The notes: generated by a model not told the origin, from the letters alone. A DNA stretch of 31,227 bases from Carnobacterium_A sp036639135 (GCA_036639135.1 JAVWJE010000012.1:1-31227); one strand, 5' to 3'; shown: positions 1 through 8,244, counted from the stretch's first letter. Numbers and translations are program-made.

Positions 1-1564
1 TAATAGCAGACTTGTCTTCTGGCATCACATTAGCAATCACTTCGTCTATTCCCAATTGTTCAGCGACAGCTTTTCCGGTCATTTCAGAATCACCAGTAAT
101 CAAAGTTGTATGGATACCTAACTTTTTAAAATATTCAATCGTCGCTTGTGCGTTTTCATTCGGCAAATCCATCAAAGCGATGAGTCCAATAACTTCTTCA
201 TTTTCTGCTATATAGACAACTGTCTTTCCTTTTGATGCCCATTCAGCATTCAAACGAGCGTATTCATCAGAAACACCTTCAAATGAAGTAGGTTTGCCTA
301 CACGATAATGGCGACCATCATGTTCACCCGCCAAACCTTCCCCTATTTTGTTAGTGGTTTCGATAGTCAGGTTATTTTTACTGCTAAACTTTCTTAATAT
401 AGCATCTGCTAAAGGATGGTTTGATTCTTTTTCAAGAGCAATCACAATGTCGATAATCTCTTCTTCTTTCACCACATCAGAAAAATAATAATCGGTTACT
501 TCAGGTTTCCCATAAGTGAGCGTTCCGGTTTTATCAAAAGCAATGGCTTTGATTTCCGCTAATTGTGACAAGTAGGCACTCCCTTTTGAGAGCACGCCAC
601 GCTTTGCAAGATTGGACGTTGCCGATAAAGTGGCTGAGACGGTACTTGCTGCCAAAGCACAAGGAGAAGCTGCAATCAAAAGAACCAAGCCTCTGTAAAT
701 ACTTTGTGACCATGCCCATCCGAGTAGAAAAGGTGACAAGACAATGACGGCTGATACTAAAGTCAAAACAACAGTCACATATCTAGGTTCAAACTTCTGA
801 ATGACGCTTGCAGCTTTTGTCTGGTTGTTTTGATTTTGATTAACCAGTTGCAAAATTTTAGAGAAAACAGTATCTTTATTTTCTTTCGTGACTTTCATCG
901 TAAAAGAGCCGGTTCCATTGATCGTACTTCCAAAAACAGTGTCCCCTTTTGATTTTTCTTTAGGAATGCTCTCACCGTTGATAGCAGATTCATCAATGAC
1001 AGTTGTACCCGATAAAATCAACCCATCAATGGGTACTTGATCACCATTTAAAACTTGGAGCCGATCGCCGACTTTCAATTCACTGACATCAACGATTTGC
1101 GTCTTTTCGTCAGGTGTAATCAACCTCGCTGTGGTAGGGTTCATTTTTACTAAGTTGGTGATTTCTCTTTTGCTTTTGCCTTCAGCATATTCTTCAAGAA
1201 AGTGTGCTCCGGAAAAGATAAGAATCAATAAAGCTCCTTCGCTGAACTGACCTATAAGAGAAGCACCCACCGCCGCCAGACCCATTAGAATATGTGAATT
1301 AGGCTTAAACCGCTTTTGTTTTTTAGTCTGTTCTATTGTTTCTTTTATCCCTTCCAGGATAATAACATCATAACCGGCAGTAATGATAGACATTAAAAAC
1401 AAGCTATTCTTCCATATTAATTGGTCATTCGTTAAAAAAAGGGCACTAACAAATGCTGTGAGTCCAATAAAATATAGAATGATTGGCATTTTTCCGTGAC
1501 TATGATCGTGAGGATTGGTGTGTTCATGCTTTTTTTGCAACTGCTTATTTTTAATATTTTCCAT
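1..1564 (-). CDS. P1B-4-type heavy-metal-exporting P-type ATPase (3' end beyond window)
   Basis: This is a membrane ATPase that pumps transition-metal ions out of the cell. The start is the ATG at 1564, behind an AGGGTGAT-type ribosome binding site. The frame stays open for 521 codons to the left edge, so the C-terminus is missing. The N-terminus has no HMA domain but a short His-rich stretch (KHEHTNPHDHSHGK, about residues 12-25). An actuator domain follows with INGES in place of TGES. The transmembrane metal motif is SPC (residues 300-302), then the phosphorylation motif DKTGTLT (Asp344) and the nucleotide-domain NHPL motif. SPC is the hallmark of the P1B-4 group (Bacillus PfeT/ZosA, Listeria FrvA, streptococcal PmtA), whose members export Fe(II), Zn or Co. 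Which metal applies here cannot be read from the sequence, and the TM6 motif lies outside the window. The ArsR-type operator upstream favours a metal-sensing repressor. Confidence 0.93.
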   Translation of the reverse strand, partial: MENIKNKQLQKKHEHTNPHDHSHGKMPIILYFIGLTAFVSALFLTNDQLIWKNSLFLMSIITAGYDVIILEGIKETIEQTKKQKRFKPNSHILMGLAAVGASLIGQFSEGALLILIFSGAHFLEEYAEGKSKREITNLVKMNPTTARLITPDEKTQIVDVSELKVGDRLQVLNGDQVPIDGLILSGTTVIDESAINGESIPKEKSKGDTVFGSTINGTGSFTMKVTKENKDTVFSKILQLVNQNQNNQTKAASVIQKFEPRYVTVVLTLVSAVIVLSPFLLGWAWSQSIYRGLVLLIAASPCALAASTVSATLSATSNLAKRGVLSKGSAYLSQLAEIKAIAFDKTGTLTYGKPEVTDYYFSDVVKEEEIIDIVIALEKESNHPLADAILRKFSSKNNLTIETTNKIGEGLAGEHDGRHYRVGKPTSFEGVSDEYARLNAEWASKGKTVVYIAENEEVIGLIALMDLPNENAQATIEYFKKLGIHTTLITGDSEMTGKAVAEQLGIDEVIANVMPEDKSAI

Positions 1565-1704
1565 TTCTATCACCCTTCTAAACTCTTCATTGTGTTATTC
1601 TTATCTATTTTTCTAAGATGTTTCAATCGATAACAGTTCAATCCATTTGAATCCTTTGATAAGACCTTTTCATGCTTTTTACAAATCGAAATTATTTCGC
1701 TTTA

Positions 1705-1726
1705 CATATGAATTAATATTCATATG
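1705..1726 (-). promoter_or_regulatory. ArsR/SmtB-type operator for the P1B-4 ATPase
   Basis: This is a perfect inverted repeat, CATATGAAT-N4-ATTCATATG. It matches the ATATGAA-N6-TTCATAT form typical of operators bound by ArsR/SmtB-family metal sensors such as CzrA and CadC. It lies just downstream of the predicted transcription start of the ATPase gene, where binding would block transcription. A smaller palindrome, CGAAA-TTA-TTTCG, sits at 1687-1699. No ArsR gene is present in the window, so the repressor is inferred. Confidence 0.65.
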
Positions 1727-1737
1727 AATACAATTTC

Positions 1738-1765
1738 ATTATACCAAGTTCCTAAAATTTGTCAA
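1738..1765 (-). promoter_or_regulatory. Near-consensus sigma-A promoter for the P1B-4 ATPase
   Basis: On the minus strand a perfect -35 TTGACA (1765-1760) is separated by 16 bp from a perfect -10 TATAAT (1743-1738). Such a strong promoter next to an operator implies that control is by repression. It lies in the 373-bp gap 1565-1937; the rest of that gap holds the operator and the weak promoter of the divergent acetyltransferase gene (TATAAT at 1890-1895). Confidence 0.75.
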
Positions 1766-1937
1766 CTGAATAAGTCCTCTTAGCTATTCACTTAAAGACG
1801 AACAAAAAAGATGACCAGTATCATGAGCAAGTAACCTGATTATTGCTAAAAGAAATGAAGAGTTTATTTTTATGTTAGAATGAAAAGAGTATAATAGCTT
1901 TTGGTAAAGGATACAACAATTAATTTTGAGGTGAATC

Positions 1938-2393
1938 ATGTCAGTATATTTTGAACCTATTGCTTTAGAAAATAGAAAGCAATTAGAAGAACTTAAGCTT
2001 TTCCCTGAACAATCTGGCTACGTAGAAAGTGTCAAAGAATGCCTCTCTGAAGCAGATGAACTTAAATCCTGGCGTCCTGTTGGGATATACTATGGCCAAA
2101 TATTGATAGGATTTGCAATGTATGGTTATTTTCAAGAGCCTTCAGCTAACAGCCAAGTTTGGCTGGACCGCTTGTTGATCGATAAAACTTATCAAGGAAA
2201 TGGCTATGGCAAAACTGCAGTGATTGCTTTGATTGAACGGTTGTCTAAAGAATACAACTGCCATCGAATATATCTAAGTGTGTATGATAACAATCAAGCT
2301 GCAATTCGTCTTTACAAGCAAATCGGCTTCTATTTTAATGGAGAGTACGATATAAATGGCGAAAACGTCATGGTTTATGACCTCACTGAGTAG
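1938..2393 (+). CDS. bltD: GNAT acetyltransferase, BltD-like (spermine/spermidine N-acetyltransferase)
   Basis: This 151-residue cytoplasmic enzyme should transfer an acetyl group from acetyl-CoA to an amine. The GNAT acetyl-CoA loop is visible as YQGNGYGK (about residues 90-97), followed by the C-terminal NNQAAIRLYKQIGF motif of the fold. The whole chain resembles Bacillus subtilis BltD, a polyamine acetyltransferase: PVGIYY near residue 48, GFAMYG near 58, VWLDRLLID near 78, and NGENVMVYDL at the end. It lacks the BltD partner, the Blt efflux pump. The start ATG has a TGAGGTGA ribosome binding site. It is a single-gene unit with a -10 TATAAT at 1890-1895 and a poor -35, followed by hairpins at 2483-2518 and 2541-2593. 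The family is certain. The polyamine substrate is inferred from remembered similarity. Confidence 0.88.
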   Translation: MSVYFEPIALENRKQLEELKLFPEQSGYVESVKECLSEADELKSWRPVGIYYGQILIGFAMYGYFQEPSANSQVWLDRLLIDKTYQGNGYGKTAVIALIERLSKEYNCHRIYLSVYDNNQAAIRLYKQIGFYFNGEYDINGENVMVYDLTE

Positions 2394-2482
2394 TCAACCA
2401 AACACTAGTAGACAATCATCGTTGCTGTTTTTGGGTTCTTCTACTAAACAATGGTGGCGGTGAGTAAGTCGTCAAATAGAAA

Positions 2483-2518
2483 CGAACGACCCAGTAAGTA
2501 TATTTACTGGGTCGTTCG
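2483..2518 (+). terminator. Perfect 15-bp hairpin downstream of bltD-like gene
   Basis: The stem CGAACGACCCAGTAA pairs perfectly with its complement across a 6-nt loop. The following bases (CGTTTAGTGAGTTTTT) give only a delayed T-run, so it is not a textbook intrinsic terminator. It most likely ends transcription of the acetyltransferase gene. Confidence 0.5.
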
Positions 2519-2540
2519 CGTTTAGTGAGTTTTTAAAAGC

Positions 2541-2593
2541 AAAAAAGAATCCCAGAAAGAGTATTTTCTTCTCTCTAGGATTCACTATTTTTT
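2541..2593. terminator. Bidirectional terminator between convergent genes
   Basis: An imperfect hairpin with GAATCC (2547-2552) pairing to GGATTC (2578-2583) and a partly paired purine/pyrimidine stem is flanked by an A-run on the left and a T-run on the right. It could end the acetyltransferase gene (+) and the flavoprotein gene (-). Confidence 0.55.
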
Positions 2594-2686
2594 ACAACTC
2601 TATTCTATGTGATCGACTTATTGGATGACGGTGTTTCATTAGTATCGCTTGAAATAACGCTAACGAGTTGCATTGGCTCATTTATT

Positions 2687-3064
2687 TTAAAGAAGCTGTT
2701 TAGTTGACTCTACCGTGATTTCAAGCAATTTATTCATGAAAGGATACTCTGCATGCATTTGTTCAAATTCATTACCAGAATCTGTAAAACGTGCCCGGCC
2801 TTCTATTAAGAAGCCAGTTCCTTGATAGTTATTGAATCCTTCTACTTCGCGACTACCTAAAGTTAAAATGACTTGGTCATTCTTTGCAACGTCACCTTGA
2901 ACGCTTGTGAATCCTGCAATAGGAGCTAAAATGCGTTCATCTTCCGTAATACGTAGATAGGAATTCCAAGTGCACCGAACGTTAGGCTTGTCATCATTTC
3001 CCCAAGAAGTTACGGAAACAACTCCTTCATACTGAATGACTTCATAAAATTTTTTACTTAACAT
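2687..3064 (-). CDS. Pyridoxamine 5'-phosphate oxidase-fold (FMN-binding) family protein
   Basis: This is a 125-residue protein of the PNPOx-like split-barrel family. The N-terminal FYEVIQYEGVVSVTSWGNDDKPNVRCTW region and the later VILTLGSREVEGF and GTGFLIEGRARF segments match the strands that bind FMN in small flavin reductase-like proteins. No signal peptide or membrane segment is seen. The ribosome binding site is AGGAGGAAAAA, and a TATAAT at 3107-3102 is a likely -10, though the -35 is weak. It is a single-gene unit between the nrd operon and the acetyltransferase. Substrates in this family are diverse, so no reaction is assigned. Confidence 0.8.
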   Translation of the reverse strand: MLSKKFYEVIQYEGVVSVTSWGNDDKPNVRCTWNSYLRITEDERILAPIAGFTSVQGDVAKNDQVILTLGSREVEGFNNYQGTGFLIEGRARFTDSGNEFEQMHAEYPFMNKLLEITVESTKQLL

Positions 3065-3205
3065 ATTTTTTCCTCCTAATATTTTCCCTCATAGTGTCTC
3101 TATTATACCTCTATCAGAGATTTTTTTGCTTAACGATTGGTTTTTTATTTTCAGAACTTTTTTTAGCGAAATAGGCTATTTAGTCTTTAACATTATATGA
3201 TTGTA

Positions 3206-4162
3206 TTAAAAATCATAATCTTCATCTAGCATCGTTTCAGCATTACCCATCAAATAACCTGCTCCAACTTGTGAAAAGAAATCATGATTAGCCGTTTCAA
3301 TAGATATTCCATTCATAACAATAGGATTGACATCATCCAAATCAGCATTTTCATAATAAGTTGAAAATCCCATATTTTGTAAAGATTTATTAGCATTGTA
3401 ACGAACAAAAGTTTTAACATCTTCCGCCATGCCGATTGGGTTATAGATTTCTTCAGTGTAAGCCAATTCATTTTCCATCAGATCTTCTAACAACTCATAC
3501 ATCCAAACTTTCAATTCTTCTTGCTCTTCTTCAATCAATTCGTTATAAGTCAAACGAAATTTATACCCTAAATAAGTACCATGGACTGATTCATCACGAA
3601 TAATTAGTTTGATTAATTCTGCTAAGTTAGATAATTTATTGCTGCCACGATACCATAATGGAGCAAAAAAGTTGCTATAATACAAAATGCCTTCTAAAAA
3701 TATACTGGCAATTTTTTTTTGCAAAGGATTTCCCGTCTTGTAGATATCATTGATCCGTTTTACTTTGTATTGCATCCGTTCATCGTTATTCATCCAATCA
3801 TAAATTTCATTGATACTTTTAATACTATTCAAAGACGTTAAGATTGTTCCGTAACTCTTAGCATGGATTGTTTCCATAAATAAAAAATTATTCATAATAG
3901 CCGCTTCTTTATGAGTACGAACATCCTCTCGCATAGCATTAACACCCTCTTCAGACTGCAAAGTATCCAGTAAAGCTAATCCTCCCACAACCTTTTTAAT
4001 CATCTCTTGTTCGACAGACGAAAGCTCCCGCCAGTCAGCAAGGTCATTTGAAATAGGAACACGAGTATCTAACCAGAATTGAGAGGTTGCTTTATCCCAA
4101 ACATAATCATCTAATTCATCTTCAATTTTATCCCAGTTTATAACTTTATGTTTTAAGCTCAT
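3206..4162 (-). CDS. nrdF: Class Ib ribonucleotide reductase beta subunit NrdF (catalytically complete copy)
   Basis: This radical-generating small subunit makes and stores the tyrosyl radical used by NrdE to reduce ribonucleoside diphosphates to deoxyribonucleotides. It has 318 residues, the normal length. All six dimetal ligands are present: Asp66, Glu97, His100, Glu157, Glu191 and His194. The radical Tyr104 is in METIHAKSY. The relay residues are present: Trp30, Arg189-Asp190 in RDESVHG, and the tail Tyr303. The C-terminus DEDYDF is the NrdE-docking peptide. In class Ib the cofactor is usually dimanganese, activated with NrdI. It is the last gene of nrdI-nrdE-nrdF'-nrdF, 65 bp after nrdF', with a good AGGAGGAAAAT ribosome binding site. 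No nrdH is seen in the operon. Confidence 0.95.
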   Translation of the reverse strand: MSLKHKVINWDKIEDELDDYVWDKATSQFWLDTRVPISNDLADWRELSSVEQEMIKKVVGGLALLDTLQSEEGVNAMREDVRTHKEAAIMNNFLFMETIHAKSYGTILTSLNSIKSINEIYDWMNNDERMQYKVKRINDIYKTGNPLQKKIASIFLEGILYYSNFFAPLWYRGSNKLSNLAELIKLIIRDESVHGTYLGYKFRLTYNELIEEEQEELKVWMYELLEDLMENELAYTEEIYNPIGMAEDVKTFVRYNANKSLQNMGFSTYYENADLDDVNPIVMNGISIETANHDFFSQVGAGYLMGNAETMLDEDYDF

Positions 4163-4227
4163 GATATTTTCCTCCTTAAAAATAGAACTCAGCTTTTTTA
4201 TTATTTAAATTCTGAATTCATTTACAC

Positions 4228-5190
4228 TTAAAAGTTGTAGTCTTCTTCACTCATTACGTCTTCTTTATCTACTTTTAAGCTAACACCAGATTGATAAATG
4301 ATTTCATCATGATGCGTCACTTTATCTAAAACACTATTTATTGAATCAAGATAGGTATTGTCTTTTGTTCCTTCTGGGTAAAGGGGTTTAAAATCTAAAC
4401 TTGACAACGTTTTATTAGCTTGCTGTTGAACAAAGGTTTTAACTTCTTCCAACCAGCCAGTTTTATTGTATATTTTTTCTACATAGCTTAATTCATTGTT
4501 TACTAAATCAGCAACTAAATCCAATACCCACTCTCTCAACTCTATTTGTTTTTTTTGTGATAATTCAGAGTAACCTAACCGGAATTTATGGCTAATATAA
4601 AAACAATGCAAGGATTCATTCATAAGGACTAATTTAATAATTTCAGAGGTATTTAAGAATTCACTCTGTGTCCAATACATCAATGGCGTAAAGAGACCGC
4701 TGTACGTTAATATTCCTTCTAAAATTAAGTTTGCTGCTCTTTTTTGAAGAGTACTACCTGTTTTATAAATCTCAAGAATACGATCTAATTTATATTGGAT
4801 TTCTGAATTATTTTCAGCCCAATTTAAAATCGTCTCTACCTCTTTTGAGTCATTAAATTCAATAAGAATCGTGTTATAAGCTTTTGCGTGAACAGATTCG
4901 ATAAATTGAATGTTATTGTAAATCGCAGCTTCTTGTTGAGTGTGTTGTCCTTCTTTGATTACCAGATACCCTTTTTCAGACTGGAAAGTAGCTATCGAAG
5001 CTAATCCAGCTAAGACTTTCTTAAATGCCTCTCTTTCAATTTCTGATAGGTTATCCCACTGTTTTTTATCGTTTGAAACAGGTATTCTTGTATCTAACCA
5101 AAATAGTGAAGTTAATTTCTCCCAAGTCAAATGATCTAAGTTATCTTCGATTTCATTCCAGTTAATCGCCTTGTAGTGTAAGTAAGACAT
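4228..5190 (-). CDS. NrdF-like paralogue (NrdF'), predicted radical-incompetent beta' subunit
   Basis: This 320-residue paralogue of the next gene aligns with it along its whole length. It keeps Glu98, His101, Tyr105, Glu158, Glu192 and His195, but the first metal ligand (Asp66 of NrdF) is Ala67 (ASIATFQSEKG). The relay pair Arg-Asp of RDE is Met190-Asn191 (MNESLH). The tail Tyr (GAGY in NrdF) is replaced by Ser or Val (SGVS). The NrdE-docking tail EEDYNF is intact. The open frame, the ribosome binding site (TAGGAGGAGA) and the 13-bp gap to nrdE say the gene is expressed and selected. The likely role is a structural or assembly partner of NrdF, as in the yeast Rnr2-Rnr4 pair. A regulatory role is also possible. 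It does not match the metal-free class Ie pattern, which replaces several glutamates. Confidence 0.9.
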   Translation of the reverse strand: MSYLHYKAINWNEIEDNLDHLTWEKLTSLFWLDTRIPVSNDKKQWDNLSEIEREAFKKVLAGLASIATFQSEKGYLVIKEGQHTQQEAAIYNNIQFIESVHAKAYNTILIEFNDSKEVETILNWAENNSEIQYKLDRILEIYKTGSTLQKRAANLILEGILTYSGLFTPLMYWTQSEFLNTSEIIKLVLMNESLHCFYISHKFRLGYSELSQKKQIELREWVLDLVADLVNNELSYVEKIYNKTGWLEEVKTFVQQQANKTLSSLDFKPLYPEGTKDNTYLDSINSVLDKVTHHDEIIYQSGVSLKVDKEDVMSEEDYNF

Positions 5191-5203
5191 TATTCTCCTC
5201 CTA

Positions 5204-7402
5204 TTAAATCATGCATGATTCACAAGTATTTGCCATTACAAATTCATCATCTTCAGTATACGTTCTGATATAGTAAAGCGATTTTATTCCTTTTGTCCAA
5301 GCATAATTTCTTAGACGGTTCAAGTCTCTAGTCGTTAATTTTGGCGAGGCTCCCGCTTTCCATTCGTATAAACCTTCAGGAAGTTTTGAGCGCATAAATA
5401 AAGTTAAGCTCATCCCTTGGTCAATATGCTTTTGAGCAGCTGCATAGACATCAATAATTTTACGTTGATCATAATCATAAGCTGATTTATAGTACTTAAG
5501 TGTTTTGTTTGATAAAAAGGGTGCTGGATAAAAAATTGACCCAACCGTTTTTTCTTGGCGGTTTTCAATTAACTGAGTGATTGGATGTAAAGAGGCGCTC
5601 GTTTCATTTATATATGAAATAGAACCATTAGGCGCAACGGCTAAACGATTGCGGTGATACAAACCATCCTCCATAACCTTATCTTTTAAATTCTCCCAAT
5701 CTGTAACTGTAGGCAACTGGACAGCAGAAAAAATTTCTCTTACTTTTTCGTTTTTTATGACAAATTCACTTTCTAAATAAGGTTCAAAATAGGATCCATC
5801 TGCGTAACTAGATTTTTCAAATTTGAAAAAGACCGTTTCACGCTCTTGTGCAATTTCATTGCTTGCTACTAAGCTATGGTAATTTAAAGCTATAAAATAA
5901 GCCTCTGTAAATTCAATTGATTCTTTTGAACCGTATTCAATCTCATACAAAGATAAAGCAGTATGGAGTCCCATAGCACCTAGCCCAATTGTATGATACA
6001 AAGAATTTCCTTTGCTGACTGTTGGGACTTCTAGAACATCACTCAAATCTGTGACTGTTGTTAAAGCACGAACAGCTAGATTAACTGATTTTGCAAAATC
6101 TGGCGATTTCATCATATTCATTATGTTGCTTGAGCCTAAGTTGCAGCTAATATCGGTACCTGTTTGTTCATAAGATAGGTCATTATTAAGCTTTGACGGT
6201 TCTTGAGGTTGGAGAATCTCCGAACATAAGTTGCTCATAATAATTTTTCCATCAACAGGATTTGTCTTATTAGCCGTATCAATATTTAAAATATAAGGAT
6301 AACCAGATTCTTGCTGCAAACGCGAAATCTCTTGTTCTAACTCTCTAGCATTAACCTGAGTTTTCTTAATGGCTGAATTGGCGACCATATTATCATACTC
6401 AACAGTTAGATCTACATAAGAAAATGGTACTCCATATTCTTTTTCAACGCTATATGGACTAAATAGATACATGGGTTTATTTGTTTTAATTAACTCATAG
6501 TATTTATCAGGAACAACTAATCCTAGAGAAAGGGTTTTAACACGTATTTTCTCATCTGCATTTTCTTTTTTAGTTGACAAAAAGCCTAAAATATCTGGAT
6601 GGAAAACATTTAAATAAACGACACCTGCACCATTACGTTGTCCCAGTTGATTGCTGTAACTAAAGGAATCTTCTAACAGTTTCATTACTGGTAGCACACC
6701 AGAAGAAGCATTTAATATCCCTTTAATTGGATCTCCAGCTGAGCGAATATTGGATAAATTCACTCCAACCCCACCACCAATTCTAGAAAGTTGTAAAGCT
6801 GAGTTTACTCCTCGTCCAATTGAAAGCATAGAATCGTTAACATCGATTAAGAAACAAGAAATCATTTCTCCTCGGTTTTTCTTTCCTGCATTTAAAAAAG
6901 TAGGTGTAGCCGGTTGGTAACGTTGTGAAATAAGTTCTTGGGCAAGTTGCAAAGCTAAGGTTTTATCTCCATTGCCAAGATATAACGCATTAAAAGCGAT
7001 CCGATCTTCAAATCTTTCTAAGTACTTTAAGTTGTCGTTTGTTTTTAGTACATATTGCGAGTAGAATTTATAAGCACCCATAAAGCTTTTAAACTTAAAG
7101 TTAGCAGCATAAATTTTCTTAAATAGTTTTTTAATAAAAGCACTATCGTATTCATTGCTTTCAGTTTGCTTATAAAGATTCAAAACCTCTACATCAATAT
7201 AATTATTCTCAATCATAAATATTAATTTCTCTTCTAGGGAATCAAATACTAACGTATTCGGAATAATTTCTTCTTCAAAATAAGCTTTTAACGCCTCTTG
7301 GTCTCTATGCAAGGGAATTTCTCCATTGACAGGAATATTAACTAAGTTATTTAGGTAAAAGTATGTTTCAGGACTCTTGATAGCCGTTTTTTGATTTAAC
7401 AC
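5204..7402 (-). CDS. nrdE: Class Ib ribonucleotide reductase alpha subunit NrdE
   Basis: This catalytic large subunit of 732 residues reduces NDPs to dNDPs. The start is a GTG at 7402 behind GAGGAGT; no nearby ATG has a better site. There is no N-terminal ATP-cone, as expected for class Ib. The redox pair is Cys183 (MISCFLID) and Cys420 (DISCNLGS). The thiyl-radical site is NLCSE with Asn391, Cys393 and Glu395. The glycine-rich GGGVGVNLSNIRS segment starts near residue 210, and PNGSISYINETSA is the phosphate-site loop. The radical-transfer pair is Tyr710-Tyr711, and the C-terminal swinging CESC motif is Cys727/Cys730. Start and stop leave 19 bp to nrdI and 13 bp to nrdF', so the three are co-transcribed. 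It may serve two different beta subunits. Confidence 0.96.
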   Translation of the reverse strand: MLNQKTAIKSPETYFYLNNLVNIPVNGEIPLHRDQEALKAYFEEEIIPNTLVFDSLEEKLIFMIENNYIDVEVLNLYKQTESNEYDSAFIKKLFKKIYAANFKFKSFMGAYKFYSQYVLKTNDNLKYLERFEDRIAFNALYLGNGDKTLALQLAQELISQRYQPATPTFLNAGKKNRGEMISCFLIDVNDSMLSIGRGVNSALQLSRIGGGVGVNLSNIRSAGDPIKGILNASSGVLPVMKLLEDSFSYSNQLGQRNGAGVVYLNVFHPDILGFLSTKKENADEKIRVKTLSLGLVVPDKYYELIKTNKPMYLFSPYSVEKEYGVPFSYVDLTVEYDNMVANSAIKKTQVNARELEQEISRLQQESGYPYILNIDTANKTNPVDGKIIMSNLCSEILQPQEPSKLNNDLSYEQTGTDISCNLGSSNIMNMMKSPDFAKSVNLAVRALTTVTDLSDVLEVPTVSKGNSLYHTIGLGAMGLHTALSLYEIEYGSKESIEFTEAYFIALNYHSLVASNEIAQERETVFFKFEKSSYADGSYFEPYLESEFVIKNEKVREIFSAVQLPTVTDWENLKDKVMEDGLYHRNRLAVAPNGSISYINETSASLHPITQLIENRQEKTVGSIFYPAPFLSNKTLKYYKSAYDYDQRKIIDVYAAAQKHIDQGMSLTLFMRSKLPEGLYEWKAGASPKLTTRDLNRLRNYAWTKGIKSLYYIRTYTEDDEFVMANTCESCMI

Positions 7403-7421
7403 GATTGCTTCACTCCTCTTT

Positions 7422-7886
7422 TTAAAATGATTTAAGAAATTCTTCTTGGCTATTAATAATCAAGTTCGCAATCCGCTTAATATCTAATTGTGTTCCTCGC
7501 AATTCAAATACGTCAATTAATGGAAAGTGGAATTTTTTTGTGTACTGTTCAGCAGTCAAACAGAATTGTTTATTAAAATTTCGATTGCCACTTCCAATAA
7601 TTCCATAACAAAATTTAGAATTATCATTAGAAGCAATAAAGTCTCCTAAATTGGTTGTTAAAACTTCTTTTTCTCCATTGTCGATTCCATTTCCACCATT
7701 TAAATAAGTTGGCAATATACTAACAAAAGGTTCATCAACTGAAAAAGTCTCTCCTTTTAAATCTTTAACATTTAATGATTCTACAACTAAACCTTTCGTC
7801 GTTTCTATGTAGTTGCTTAGATGTTCGACAAAGCATGTTGTATTGCCACTTAAACTGATATAAATGATTTTTATTTTTTTTGTCAT
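7422..7886 (-). CDS. nrdI: NrdI flavodoxin-like protein
   Basis: This 154-residue flavodoxin supplies the oxidant needed to assemble the dimanganese-tyrosyl cofactor of class Ib NrdF. The FMN phosphate loop is SLSGNTTCFVEHL near residues 11-23. The 50s-type loop is PTYLNGGNG, and IGSGNRNFNKQFC is the family signature around the flavin. The start is placed at the ATG at 7886, which has an AAGGAGT ribosome binding site 6 bases upstream. The frame can be extended to a GTG at 7925, but that start has no ribosome binding site. It is the first gene of the operon, and NrdR boxes lie just upstream. Confidence 0.94.
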   Translation of the reverse strand: MTKKIKIIYISLSGNTTCFVEHLSNYIETTKGLVVESLNVKDLKGETFSVDEPFVSILPTYLNGGNGIDNGEKEVLTTNLGDFIASNDNSKFCYGIIGSGNRNFNKQFCLTAEQYTKKFHFPLIDVFELRGTQLDIKRIANLIINSQEEFLKSF

Positions 7887-7939
7887 CAAAAGACTCCTTC
7901 TTCTTTCATTTGTACTTTTAAACACTCAAACACAACAAA

Positions 7940-7987
7940 ACACTACATGTTGTGTTTGTTTATAAACAATAACACATCATGTAGATT
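7940..7987 (-). promoter_or_regulatory. Tandem NrdR boxes upstream of the nrd operon
   Basis: Two 16-bp sites resemble the NrdR consensus ACACwATATATwGTGT. Box 1 is ACACTACATGTTGTGT (7940-7955) and box 2 is the weaker ACACATCATGTAGATT (7972-7987). They are separated by 16 bp (centres 32 bp apart, three helical turns), which is the usual spacing for NrdR pairs. NrdR represses ribonucleotide reductase genes when dATP/ATP is high. Apart from these boxes and the terminator at 8212-8244, nothing was recognised in 7887-8266. Confidence 0.75.
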
Positions 7988-8211
7988 ATTAGAAGGCCTC
8001 AAATTAAATCCAACGAATTTATTTGCCTCTATAAAGTTCTATAAGTGACTTACAATCCCTTTTATTATTAGAGATTCCAAGTCTTTTTAGCAGATAAAAC
8101 ATCTTGCTTTTTACTTAAAATATTTATTTTTATCTATTTACATAAATGGCAACAAATGGGGTTGAGTTACAACATTTTTAATTGGATAACAACTCGTTTT
8201 CATATTTTATT

Positions 8212-8244
8212 AAAAAAACCAATCCATTACAGATTGATTTTTAA
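8212..8244 (-). terminator. Terminator downstream of dps
   Basis: On the minus strand AAAATCAATC pairs with GATTGGTTTT across a short loop and is followed by a T-run. It lies about 23 bp after the dps stop codon. Confidence 0.7.

Noticed and set aside
4228..5190. NrdF' as a metal-free class Ie (DOPA-radical) beta subunit
   Set aside because: Class Ie subunits replace several of the metal-binding glutamates. Here all three glutamates and both histidines remain and only the aspartate is lost, while relay residues are also lost, which class Ie keeps.
7887..7925. Longer NrdI starting at a GTG at 7925
   Set aside because: The GTG has no ribosome binding site, while the ATG at 7886 has AAGGAGT at the right distance; the extra 13 residues are not typical of NrdI.
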